64,000 nucleotides of DNA from Mycogone perniciosa (taxonomy: Eukaryota; Ascomycota; Sordariomycetes; Hypocreales; Hypocreaceae). The position numbers and the translations under genes were made by a program. The stretch spans positions 62,001 through 126,000 of the forward strand of contig JAOALB010000019.1 of NCBI GenBank assembly GCA_025331125.1. Reading direction: 5' to 3'. This document shows, in pieces, positions 23,367 to 33,942 of this stretch. The first letter of the stretch is position 1. Each line of letters opens with the position of its first letter. The notes beneath the pieces were generated by a model. It did no database searches. It was not told where the DNA came from and saw only the letters and a list, made by a program, of their open reading frames with translations.

Positions 23367-26300
23367 GGCGACGGTGTGATGTCTAACCTGTTGGTATTGG
23401 TGTTGGTAGTAGTTGTAAGTGCTGGTATGGGCGTGGAGTCGTATAAGCTACCCAAAAAGAGCAGGGGTATGATGATGATGTTTGGGTGTGTTCGTGGAGC
23501 ACGGATTAACAGAGTTCACCAGCCAGCGGTATGAGAGTGTGAGTGACGCAGAGTGTGATTATGATGGAGAAACAGAGGTGGGAAAGGCGAGTGTGAATGT
23601 GTGAGAGACGTGATGTGAAGGGATGGAAGTCGGCCGAGCAACGAGGGGGTGGGAAGGCTCTACTTGTACGGAAGACTTTGGACTTTTGTACCCCAAAACC
23701 AAAACTGCCAGTACGAATCCTTCCTAATAGTATTAATAACAATGCTACTCCGCAAGGAGAGAGTTGTCGGCGCTTGCCAGGGTTGGCTCACGGATGACCT
23801 CACCTTTGCCGCCGGCCCAGAAAATCCGGTTTCCAATGGAAGCTTGTTTCTGATTTTCGAAACCTTTTCGTTATCCACAATCCGTACGGCAATTCCTCCC
23901 CAACGCACGCGCCTGAGTGAGACAATTGGCCGATAGCAATCTTTTTCTTATCCCTGGGAATGATTCTCCAGCAAACAGCGCGCGCGTACTTCTCTTACAC
24001 GAATACGCATAGCAATGCCCCAATGTTTCTGTTTCTGTTTCCGTTGCCGCCAAGCGATATATCATTCATTGGCTGCTATTGGTTCTCAACGTTGCCGCAT
24101 CAGGCTTAGCTGTGATGCTTTTCGTTGGCCAGTGGACGGATTGATGTCGTCATCGCAGCCATTGGTCGACAAGCTCCCGAGCTTCAAACCGGCCAAGCGA
24201 TCAAGCTCCAACAGCCTAACAGCTTACCAGCAGTTGCTGAAACGGTTTCTCCTGTACTTATATTTGGTCTGGTCAGTCAATGCTGCCGTTTTGAGACACA
24301 GCAGACGAAAAGCGTTGACGACCAATCACCTTTTCTCGTCAGCACGACTCTCTTACTGGACCAGCGGACAGCGGCGGCGAAGTCGTCGAACACGGCCGTC
24401 TTTTTGTCTGTCTGTTTGCAAGCGCCTTTTATGAGGTGTACGAAGTATGTACGGAGTACGACAAGTGCGACTCGTCGGAGGAATCAGCATTCGCCGCATT
24501 CGGCGCCGCATAGTCGGCTCGGGTTAGCGGCACGGAGCAGACAAGTGGAGCTTCCGGGCCTACCTGGTCCGAGTCTCGGACTCGCTTACGGCCTCTACGA
24601 TGATCTGACACGTTTCTCAAACTCCATGTAATATTTGTGTTTCTTCTGACTCGAGTGTTTTTAACCTACCGAAGGCGGCTCTTTATCTACGGAGTACTTC
24701 GTAGTTCTGACCAGAACTTGCTCAGTAACCTTAATATCCATCCGTCGTCATTTCTACGCAACCATCTTAGCACCGATATCAAGCAGTCGACAGGGTTGAG
24801 TGAATAACAGCTCTACTGAATATAGGAATTTTATGGTGTCTATCCCAGTCAGAGCAACCCTACGGAGTACCTCGTATATACTCCGTACTATATGGAAATG
24901 CGATGCTACATGGCTGTTGAGGCTTGCATCTCCCCCTTGTCAACAGCCTCCAGCCACGGCATCTGCCGCTAATCGCAGTTAAGTATCCCTCACCTTATCT
25001 TAATCCATGCTGATTGGAAGCAATATCGAGGTTTCCATCGACGTGGGTATATCGATCTACGGGCTTACTACCCTTACCCTGTCCAGCAAACTCTTTGGTG
25101 CAAAATGGCGCCAAGTTTTCACCATCACATCGGTCCTACGATCCAGTTGAACGCTCTGACTTGACTGGGGCACCACACATCTCTGGCACCTGCCCTACGC
25201 TAATGAACTTAGACGTGCGCCCGGTCAGGCCACCTGGACGTAAGGGACCTAGCCACCATTCAAAACTGACTTTGAAGCGACCTCTGTGGTTGCCATTCCC
25301 TGGGCTTGCCATTTCCTGGGGAAGACCCGATGATTTGGGCCAAGGCCAACGCCTTTCAACGCCTCAACAGCCTCCCCGTTGATCACTCGTCCCGCCATTT
25401 TCGACAAAAACGTGGTCGACAGGAAGCCACCGTGACCCTCTAATCTATCACACCGCCCTCAAGTTATGAGTGGCCTATCCCTCCCTCCCGGGGCGGCCGA
25501 GAGTTGAAACTCCAATGACGCCTCGCAAGTATGGCGTTTGTCTCGGGACCTGTTAGCTATCAAAGCTAAGGCAACATGTTCGCTTCGCAGTGTGGAAGAC
25601 GAGAGCGCTCTCTCTATCTCCACGCCGGGACTTGCCTTTTCGTGGCGACCTTCTCAGACACGTTCCCTTCGGCAGTTGCAAACTACCGTTTAGGTGAGGG
25701 ATGTCGGGCCGGAAGTCTTGGAACTCGCCAACAGACTTTGGTCTAGTCGGCTGACGCAGCGGTATCCGATGTGATGATCTCACCAAGGACCGACAGCATC
25801 GGGTGCTACTTTGTCAAGCCAAAGGCGTGATTCTGTGTAAGTTATGGCTTGGTCATTTATTCGCTCGATCGTATCAGTTGTTCAGCCATACCAGCTCGTG
25901 TAAATTCCCCCAAAGGGTTTTACGCAAAACTATAAGGGGTAAAATCTTGGCCCGCAACTCCTTGGATCGTAACTCTAGCCTTGAGAATCCGCCTCGTTAA
26001 ACCTCGGTTGATGAAGATGACGGGAAATTCAGGGCTAGAAAATCGGAGGATCGCATGGTCAATGACTCGAAGATTAGATTTCCCCTCAGGGGCGGGCCTA
26101 TTGTGCGTGGCACGCTACACAACAATGTTCTAGAAGGGGGGAGCAGCATCGCAGCTAAGAAGTCACACGGCTAACCTCCATCTTGCAACCTGCCCCAACT
26201 AGCCCATCGTAAGGCCGCCGTCCAGTCCGTCTGAATGATTGGTGCTTGAACTCGACAGGTCAATGGCTTGGGTTGTGGTTGCTCAGCTCCAACAGAATGC

Positions 26301-26504
26301 AAAGCTAGAAGCAAAGCTAGAAGGCTGCTACTCTCTCACCGAGATACGCGATCTCAGAGCTTGATTGATTGATTAGAAATGTTTCATCATCGAGTATTAG
26401 AATGTATACAGAGATGCAAATGTTGAGTGAAACAATATGCAGAATGTCCCGTCACATGTCCCCCTCCCTCTCTCCCCTCCGTAGATCCCATCGCCACCCA
26501 AAGC
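23367..26504. other. 3.1 kb gene-poor region with motif copies
   Basis: No recognisable gene. The longest frame (24125-24631) crosses motif copies and has no protein-like pattern. Four exact TACGGAGTA/TACTCCGTA copies lie at 24450, 24688, 24861 and 24879. A short direct repeat (AAAGCTAGAAGC-like) occurs near 26299-26320. The part 25000-26300 could be a decayed mobile element, but I see no diagnostic termini or protein remnant. Confidence 0.45.
24861..24887. repeat. TACGGAGTA/TACTCCGTA inverted pair (hairpin)
   Basis: Perfect 9-bp arms at 24861-24869 and 24879-24887 are separated by 9 nt. This is the tightest fold-back pair of the family in the window. A related copy with an adjacent CTTCGTA (near-palindrome) lies at 24688-24703. 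Confidence 0.85.
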
Positions 26505-28601
26505 TTACCGCTCCTTTGCCTGCTCTGCCACATTCTTCCCGAAACAGACCTTGACACCACCCCTCGCTTTGTCTGGCAGCGGTACAAACTCCAGGGCGTC
26601 GCTGCTGTTGCACTTGCTGTTGTTGCTGCTCCCTTTAGGTTCCACGAGGACCTTAGACTGTGGCGAGGGCAGTAGTGGATAATCAGCCATGTACACAAAC
26701 GTCTCGTCATTGGTGATGACTTCGCTCTCAGCCGTGACGTCGCGTAGATACAGCAGGGGGCCCTCGGCCGCACTAAAGCGCAGGAGTTGTCTCGTATCGC
26801 CATGGCCTGTGCTAGAAGCGCCGTTGTTGAATTGTGTGAATTCCGCGCTTCCCTTGCGGAATGTACCGAGGGAAGTACCGGGTGTGGAAGCGGGCAAGTT
26901 ATACATGAAGGGTTCTAGGCCTGTCGAGAAGATGGTGGAGCCGGAGGTGGTGATGTCAAGGCCTTGGGAGAGCTGCGCGTCGAGACGGAGGGAGTACTCT
27001 GGTGTTGGACCGGTAGCGTTGAGGATCATGTTGATGGGGTAGGAGTAGCGTGTTTGGAAATAGGAGTGGTTGTTGAGGGCAGCGGTGTGGTGGCCTGCGT
27101 AGATGGCGTTGACTTGTTGGAAGTTTCCGTCGTTTGCGAGATGGCCGTCGTTGTGCATGGAGAATGTTTGGGACCAGGTGGATTGTGTGGATTTCCCGTT
27201 GCGGATGATTTGCGAGGTGATGGAGAGGGTGCGGGTAGTGTGTTGGGTGTATTTGTATGCTTTGTTACCGATGTAGACGGGCGGATTCATGGAGAAGATG
27301 GGGGTGGTAACTCGTACGGTTGGAGATGATGAGCCCTGGGTTACGGACTTGGGGTTGTCGAGCCAGAGGAAGATCTTGCCGGAGAGGACCCAGTGATTAG
27401 GGACGATGAGGTTATATTCCCCGACAATTTTGAAGCTGAATGTATGCTCTTCGCCATCACAGAGGAGGCCTAGCCATGGCGTAATATCGACCTCCTGTTC
27501 CCTGAGATCGAACGCGTCGAGGCCAACGATCGGGCGATGCAGTGGAGGAGATATGCCTCCAGTGAACACCACGGGGAACGGCCAAGCTAGGCCAGCAAGT
27601 TGGCCATCGATGTAGAGCTGCACCTCGCGAAAGCTACTGTGGCCTGGTAAGGGGCCCGTAGTGTCAATGAAGAGGTTGACGCTAGAGTCGGGAACGTTGG
27701 ACCACCAGAATTCCTCGTCTGCTTGCCCATTGGCCGAGATGGACACAACAGCACGGTTGATATTCCGTGGCAGGGTGACGGGGATGGATGGAGTATCCTG
27801 CGGATACGTAAACGCGCTGGGAGCGCCTTGTGCGCCCTTCTTCGCTGAGAGGGGGACGATTTGGTCTGCGGGTTTGGCACCAGGACCCTTGATATCTTTG
27901 TCGTTGATGAATATAGCTGTAAGAGTAGTGTTGAATAAGCCCGTGTACTTTTCATTGATGAGGTTCCCGAGGTCAAAGATGAGCGTCTGTGGTTGCTTCC
28001 ACAAGGAGAGGTATGGCGTCATATCTTTCACGTACGTCCAGACAATGCCAGGGTGAGCCTTGGGTTCTGCGGTGGAAGTTCTCCAGACCTCTGTGTCGCC
28101 GAGATACATGACAGCCAAACGATCAAATTGTCGCCCTTCAGATACCACAGTGAAGTTCATAACAACCCTCGTGAAGGAACACTTTGGCGGCTTGTATTGA
28201 CCTACCAACCTCCATGTCAGTCTCCCAAACAAATGAACAACACATCACACACTAGCTCACGGGGGAAACTCACCAACGAATGGATGTCCATAGCTGTTCC
28301 CAAAATGATGCTGCATAAGCACCACCTCGCAAGACGGCGTAGTCTCCTTTCTGGACGACTTCGCAACAACATGATTGCCCACCACCGCACCCTGCGGTAA
28401 CAACACCGGACTCTGAACCTGAAAGCACTCCAATGGCTCTGTTCTGGCGTCCCTGGCAGAGAATCGCTGATTCTGATGTCGACTCTGCCCATTGATAGCG
28501 CCGTTACCCCTGGCGATTATTATGTTTCGGACCATCCCCGTAGGATCGGCAGCATAAGCCAAAGCCGCACATAATACCGCCCAAATGCTGCTGCTGCGCA
28601 T
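26505..28601 (-). CDS. secreted peptide-N4-asparagine amidase A (PNGase A)-like protein
   Basis: Exons 28601-28274 and 28201-26505 (72-nt intron) encode 674 aa. The first 18 residues (MRSSSIWAVLCAALAYAA) form a signal peptide. The splice gives HPFVGQYKPPKCSF, and the following NFTVVSEGRQFDRLAVMYLG, DTEVWRTSTAEP and PNHWVLSGKIFLWLD match the peptide N-acetyl-glucosaminyl asparagine amidase A domain, which releases N-glycans from glycopeptides in plants. The ATG at 28601 is the first codon that yields the signal peptide. Many N-x-S/T sites suggest passage through the secretory route. The enzymatic activity of fungal members is not established, so 'like' is meant. It stands alone between two gene-poor stretches. 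Confidence 0.8.
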
Positions 28602-30129
28602 GATGATGAATTTCTAATACCCCTTGACTCTTTATGCCCTTGTCCATTTGCTAATGGAAGATGGGAGGTGGATGGGGAGCAGCCTGTTTATGAACAGTAA
28701 AAACGGTGAGGGGAGTCGTGCATGCATATCCCTGGCATCTGTGATGTTAGATTGGTGTCTCACCAAATCAGGCAATCTGATTTCATCAAAGCTGCAAGGT
28801 ACCGCGCATTATCCCACTTATTACATGCCAGGACGGCATAGCATCATTCATATGGTACTCCGTATTTGTATAGTATTTGTATGAAGAAAAGATAGGGTGG
28901 CGATTTGTTATTTAAGTTTTTCTTCGAGGTACCTACATACTGCCTAGACAAACCGGTATAAACGGCCGACCACCTAGGTAGTACTACTCCGTAACAGGAG
29001 TATTTCTTCACGGAAATGCGGCATCACCACGAGAGAAAATGGGTCAGACTTAAAATGAAGATGAGATGGTCTAATTATTTATCAGGCACCAAGAAGTGCT
29101 AAAAAGCATTGCGCTCTGGTATCTAGAATAGGTATGGAAAAGCACACAAAATTACTCCGTAAGTTTCACAGCATACCTGCGCCTCATGTGTCCCATGTAA
29201 AAAAAAAAAAAAAAGAAAACACCTAGACAGATGAAGTCAAAGAAGAACAAAAGAAGAAAAGAAAAGAAAAGGTCTTTAATCCATCATTGGTGAAGAATAC
29301 AAATGATTCGTGGTCTCATGTCATGGATGATCAAAGCAAGCTTAGACTCGCTCACTCTCACTCACTCGCAGAAGTGAATCAAACTCCGTAACACCGTCTC
29401 GGAAAGATGCGGATCGGACATTTCCCCTCCTTGTCCCACTAGCGAAACGTTGTGGTTCCTTTTTAGCGGCCCATCATGCAAGTAGGCTGCTGCTGGGCTC
29501 ACTGGTCAGTGGGCTGGCCAGGGGTATAGTCGGTCTTTAGCGCAGCCCTGAACCCCGCTAGAAACTGGAAAATGTCTGGTCCGTCATCCATTGATCGGCC
29601 TCCCCCGCATGTACAAGTAGGCAGCGTGTGACAATGATAAGGTGATGTTTGCATATGCGTGCATGTGAGTTGCAGTTGAGTGGTTGCCAAGGGTATTTTT
29701 AAATTTTTTCGTATGTTTCTCCGACGCGGCGGACGCATGTAGGTGTAGAGGTGTGTTGGAGAGGTGTGCTGTAGCGTAGCAGCCGAGATGTGGTGTAAGT
29801 GGGATACTACCCAACGTAACGATTCTTGTTTCCTCCCCTGGTCAATGGGCCGAGCATCAAGGCCCAATTTGTGCAAGGGTTGGGCGGCGGTCGTACTGTT
29901 GACAACGTGTAAAACTATGTTTCCCTGTCGCCTCGATGCGTTGGCACTCATGCCGTATGTAGTGATGTGTTGAATGGAAATAGATCGGCGTGGCCCAGAA
30001 TGCCAAGCAGCGGCTCGTCGACCAGCCGCGGATCCAGCCTGAAGTCTCCCTTTGAACAAGTACCGATGGGCAAGAGGGGGGGAAAGAGGAGAGAAACTAG
30101 AATCCATGCATTGGGTTCCATTGTCGGTC
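28602..30129. other. intergenic, motif copies and poly-A tract
   Basis: A 1.5 kb region between the PNGase A start and the 3' end of the small conserved gene. It holds TACTCCGTA copies at 28856, 28985 and 29153 and a run of 16 A at 29199-29214. Long antisense frames here are low-complexity and not supported as genes. Part is probably the 3' UTR of the small conserved gene. Confidence 0.5.
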
Positions 30130-30585
30130 TCAAGCCCGCGCGTGATCCCAGTATCGCTTGCGGGCCTTGATGGCCGTCTTATCTCCGGTGAAGCGGTGCT
30201 GGAAGAAGTTGAAGACAGCAAACTCGTCGCGGCTCATGACATACGACTCCGGCTGGGCCTGGACACGCGCCCAGATCTGGGACAGAGCGTGCTCGAGGAT
30301 CTTGCTGACAGTCGGGTCCGAGGCGCCGTCGGGGCTCTCACGGGCAATCTCGAGAGCCTGCACAACAGCCGCCTCCTGCTGGTGGTGGTGATGGTGGCTG
30401 CCATTGCTGGCTTTGTGGTGGTGAGATGCAGTGGTCATGTTGCCAAAGCCCAGGACTGAGCCGGCCGGGAGTTCAGGTTGACGGTGCGGCATAGGGCGAA
30501 CAAGAGGGGTGTAGTAAAAAGAGACTGGAGGAAGGGCTTGCTGATGGTAGTGTTGATGGATCTCAGAAGGGTAGACAGACAGCAT
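30130..30585 (-). CDS. conserved fungal protein of unknown function, His-rich middle
   Basis: A 151-aa frame whose first ATG is at 30585 (MLSVYPSEIHQHYHQQ). A longer frame to 30666 begins with GTG, so it was not used. The N-terminal half is Pro/Gln/His-rich with two His runs (near residues 55-69). The C-terminal half looks like a real folded segment: KILEHALSQIWARVQAQPES, then MSRDEFAVFNFFQHRF and a basic end (AIKARKRYWDHARA). I have the impression that this C-terminal segment recurs in other filamentous fungi, but I cannot assign a function or a family name. It is isolated, with over 6 kb of non-coding DNA upstream, an arrangement often seen for developmentally regulated fungal genes. That link is inference. 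Confidence 0.65.
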   Translation of the reverse strand: MLSVYPSEIHQHYHQQALPPVSFYYTPLVRPMPHRQPELPAGSVLGFGNMTTASHHHKASNGSHHHHHQQEAAVVQALEIARESPDGASDPTVSKILEHALSQIWARVQAQPESYVMSRDEFAVFNFFQHRFTGDKTAIKARKRYWDHARA

Positions 30586-32183
30586 TGTATATGAAGTAGA
30601 AGTGGCAGAAGGCAAATTGGAAGGGGCGGTATGGGTCCTGGGTAATATATAGAAATTGTGAAGCACGTAAGTCTTCCTCGGCGGTATATATATTATATTG
30701 GATGTATAATATATGCGGTGGACTGTGGCGCGAATCGAATGAGGTAGTATGTGTGAGTGACTTTGGGGGTGACTTGACCGTTCGGCCTGCGGTCCGTGTT
30801 GTGGGGGCTAAGCCTCTACTCTGTTGGAGGGAGGTTGATGACTGGACTAGGCAATCTTGACACTTGTCGACCAGGGACCTGGCATGTGTAGTAGTCGGAG
30901 TGTGGTGTTGATCGTAGTGCGTCGACAAGGCCTGCAAGCTGGTATGCAAGCGGCGTGGTGGAAGAAGAGGAGGGTGTACGCTTAGAAGGGCTCTTGGGTG
31001 GCAGGCTGTCAAGACCTCAACCAGGACGAAAAAGATGGCAGAGAAACGAAGAGGGTAGCAGCACGATGTAGGTGTTGCACTAGTACCAGCCGGAACTTAA
31101 CACTTAGCCAGGGTGTGTAGTGGATGGTAGATGATGGAGGTGGTGGTCATGGATGATGAGACACAGGACCCAAGGGCTCGGAGCAAGTGCATCCTGGGCA
31201 GTTATATACATCATGGGTCTTGGGTCTTAAACAACCGCCCCAAACAGGGTTGCGCGGTCGAGGTCAAGGGCCTCGTTTCGGCGGACTAACCAACAACATC
31301 GCTGAGTTTAGCGCCGGCGACGAAGACAACTCTGATTCTCTCTGTTCGCCTCTTGTCTCGCTCTGTCAGGCCGTCTCAACATGTCGGGGACCCGGGCCGA
31401 GGCCGACAAATAGGGGGGGTGAAGACAAGGGAGGGAAAAAAACAAAATCAGCGTGGCAGACAAAGATGAAACGACCTGAAAAACTATAATCAATGGGGAA
31501 TGAGAAACACCAAAAGGGGAGCTGAGCCACACGGCCAGACAGAGAGTCGTGTAGGGAAAAGTCAAAACAAAAAAAAAGCTACCGAACACGGAGTACACGA
31601 AAAAACCGATGGAAATCCGTCGGGGATCAGATCAATTTTCGGACCGAGCAAATATGCGATCCTAGAAACGTGGAAAATGGAGACGATACCAAAGTCTAAT
31701 AACGAGAAGACTAACGACTTGGCTAGCATGAGTACGAGTAGGAAGGAGTACAAGTAGCCTGGGCACGAGTAATGCATGGAAGAAAGACACCCAACCGACT
31801 ACCTAGTACTCCGTACTCCGTAGTAGTAACAGCAAACCGCGATAGGCGACTGCTATGTAGAGAATAGGTGGCTCCACCCCGTGGACTTTTACTTTGACCG
31901 TTCTTATGACATTGGTGGCTGTTGGCCTGTTGGAAGGTTGAGGTGTACGACAAGCGCCAATCTTGACTTTTTTTTTCCACGATTAGATTTTATTTTCTCG
32001 ATTGTGTTTTTCTTTTCATTGCGTTACCAACAACACGACTCCAAACTTCAACAGCCAACGCATGGTCAGCTAAAAAAAGAAAGGAAAAGAACGTAGAGGT
32101 TGGCATACGTCACTTTACTCGTACACCAACAGCCAGAAATTATAACGGAGCACGATATCTTGGTACTACTACGGGGTACTATG

Positions 32184-32232
32184 TACGGAGTACTACCTAC
32201 TCAAAGCAGTAGGAAGTAGATAGTACTCCGTA
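32184..32232. repeat. 49-bp fold-back unit bounded by TACGGAGTA/TACTCCGTA
   Basis: The outer 9-bp arms at 32184-32192 and 32224-32232 are perfect inverted copies. The inner bases continue the symmetry imperfectly (TACTACCTACT on the left against AGTAGGAAGTAGATAGTA on the right), with a loop of about six bases. The length of 49 bp equals that of the unit at 51793-51841. Confidence 0.8.
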
Positions 32233-33811
32233 CTACGGATATCGTAACGCCTTAGCATTGTAAAAGCACGCCCTTGATATGTACCTACATAATAGCACGT
32301 CAATGCTAAAGAAAGAAAAACGGTGCTCGCACATCTTCATTCGCAAAATGTGCACTAAAAACGAGGCGCCGCGCTGAATTCTGAGTCCTGTGCCGCGGCG
32401 TGCAGAAACTGACTTTGGTACCGTCTGGGGCGCCGGGCGGCCGGGCGGCTGGCCGGTGCGGTGTGTGATTCCATGCCTCCTCTTTCTCACAGTCTGGTCT
32501 CAGTCGTCTGTCACGAGGTGTTTTTTCCCCCCTGGGTTTTGCCTTCGTTGTTTGCTCTCGACTGTTTGATTCACTACCCATAGCACATTCTTCCTGTCTC
32601 TTTGTGCGGAGTCAGAATGGTGAAACGCGCCACTATTTTGGGTTAACCTCCGACGCTGATGTCGTGGGAGCGGTCCGCCCGAGGAATGAATGGAATGGAG
32701 TTTGTCCTTGTCCATAGAGTCCGGAGGATCTCACGCAGCACGAAGACGGCATACACCGACCGACAAACAGAAACAACATTCAGGGGTACCGATCTGTACA
32801 AAAACTGTCACGCATGAGGCGGCTATTTCGTCCCCATGCTCGCTGTGGAATCCTGCCCAGGTTCAGCTCTTAGTTGCTGTCAAGGCTGAAAAGGCTACAC
32901 GTTGAGTTTCTAAACAGCCCGTCGTTTCTGCCCAATGGGCAACGAGGCTGTCTGTAAGAGACTGCGGCAGAGCGACAGAGAGACGGCGAGACGGCGAGAC
33001 GGCGGCTCATGGGGGCGTATTTCCTGCTGGAAACGGCAAAAGTCAAAAATAGGCGCAGTAATAACCACTGTGACCATTTTCTTTCGGAGAGGCTAGCTCA
33101 AGCCCATGCCAGCCGTTTAGCCTTTTTGCTGGCGGATGCGGTTCATCACGCAAGCAACTGATAATCGATTAATCAAACCTTATTGTCGTTGAAGCCGTGA
33201 TCCGTAAGACGCTGTAACCGCCGAACATTGCTCCGCCGCCCGGCCGGCCTCAGCGTTACGAATGGATCCGGGCGCAAGGACTAGGATTTTGGGCGTGCAA
33301 GATTCGACAAACCGCCACGTTGGGAGCACATGTGCGCCACAATTGGGGTCCCCTAAGAGGGTCGATTGAGCTTCTGGAATCTCAGAGATCCAAGACGGAC
33401 AAAGCCTCACTTGCCCTAAAACAGACAGTCGTTGCTGACACCGTCTGGATGAGGTCAGCCGCAAGGTGCTCTTGGAATACGCGTACCCCTATGGCGACTT
33501 GCGATACCCGCTACGATAACCGAAAGGCGCCGGCGAGGGGGTACCAGGCGTATTCCGCGGTTTGCAAATTGATCACTATTATTGGTAAGTAATTAAGATG
33601 CGTATGAAGTACATACATGCATACGAAGTAGTATAGAAGAATACGACTGCCTAGTAGGCAGCATAAGCAGACATCTCGGCGCCAGGAATACAAGTGCAAA
33701 CAAAGCCGTCAATCAAAGAGCGTTCGTGCACGTACTATTCAGGACGCCCGCGTGATTAATTGAATGTGTACTACTTCGTACGGAGCACGGAGTACTCGAT
33801 GCCTGTGTGTG

Positions 33812-33827
33812 TACGAAGTACTCCGTA
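33812..33827. repeat. TACGAAGTACTCCGTA composite near-palindrome
   Basis: A TACGAAGTA variant overlaps a TACTCCGTA copy to form a 16-bp near-palindrome, one base pair short of the perfect TACGGAGTACTCCGTA. Confidence 0.85.
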
Positions 33828-33923
33828 CCTGTAGTATATATGAAGTACCATTGTAGGGACCGCGCTGCGCAAGGTACTACTTGTTGGCTTTACCGCCAGT
33901 TTGGAGGGCTAAATCCCTTGGCA

Positions 33924-33942
33924 CAGTTTAAACTTTAAACTG
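33924..33942. repeat. perfect inverted repeat CAGTTTAAA / TTTAAACTG
   Basis: Nine-bp arms with a single C between them (CAGTTTAAACTTTAAACTG). It sits beside a TACGGAGTA copy at 33966. Such AT-rich palindromes can lie at DNA transposon ends, but no second end or transposase was found. Confidence 0.8.

Noticed and set aside
24125..24631. 168-codon open frame, plus strand, 24 kb region
   Set aside because: It runs through TACGGAGTA/TACGAAGTA copies and shows no conserved block; judged a chance frame.
29499..30221. 240-codon minus-strand frame overlapping the small conserved gene in another frame
   Set aside because: Ser/His/Thr-rich translation without conserved motifs; the overlapping frame at 30130-30585 has a much better protein pattern.
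30586..30666. N-terminal extension of the small conserved protein
   Set aside because: The longer frame begins with GTG; the first ATG is at 30585.
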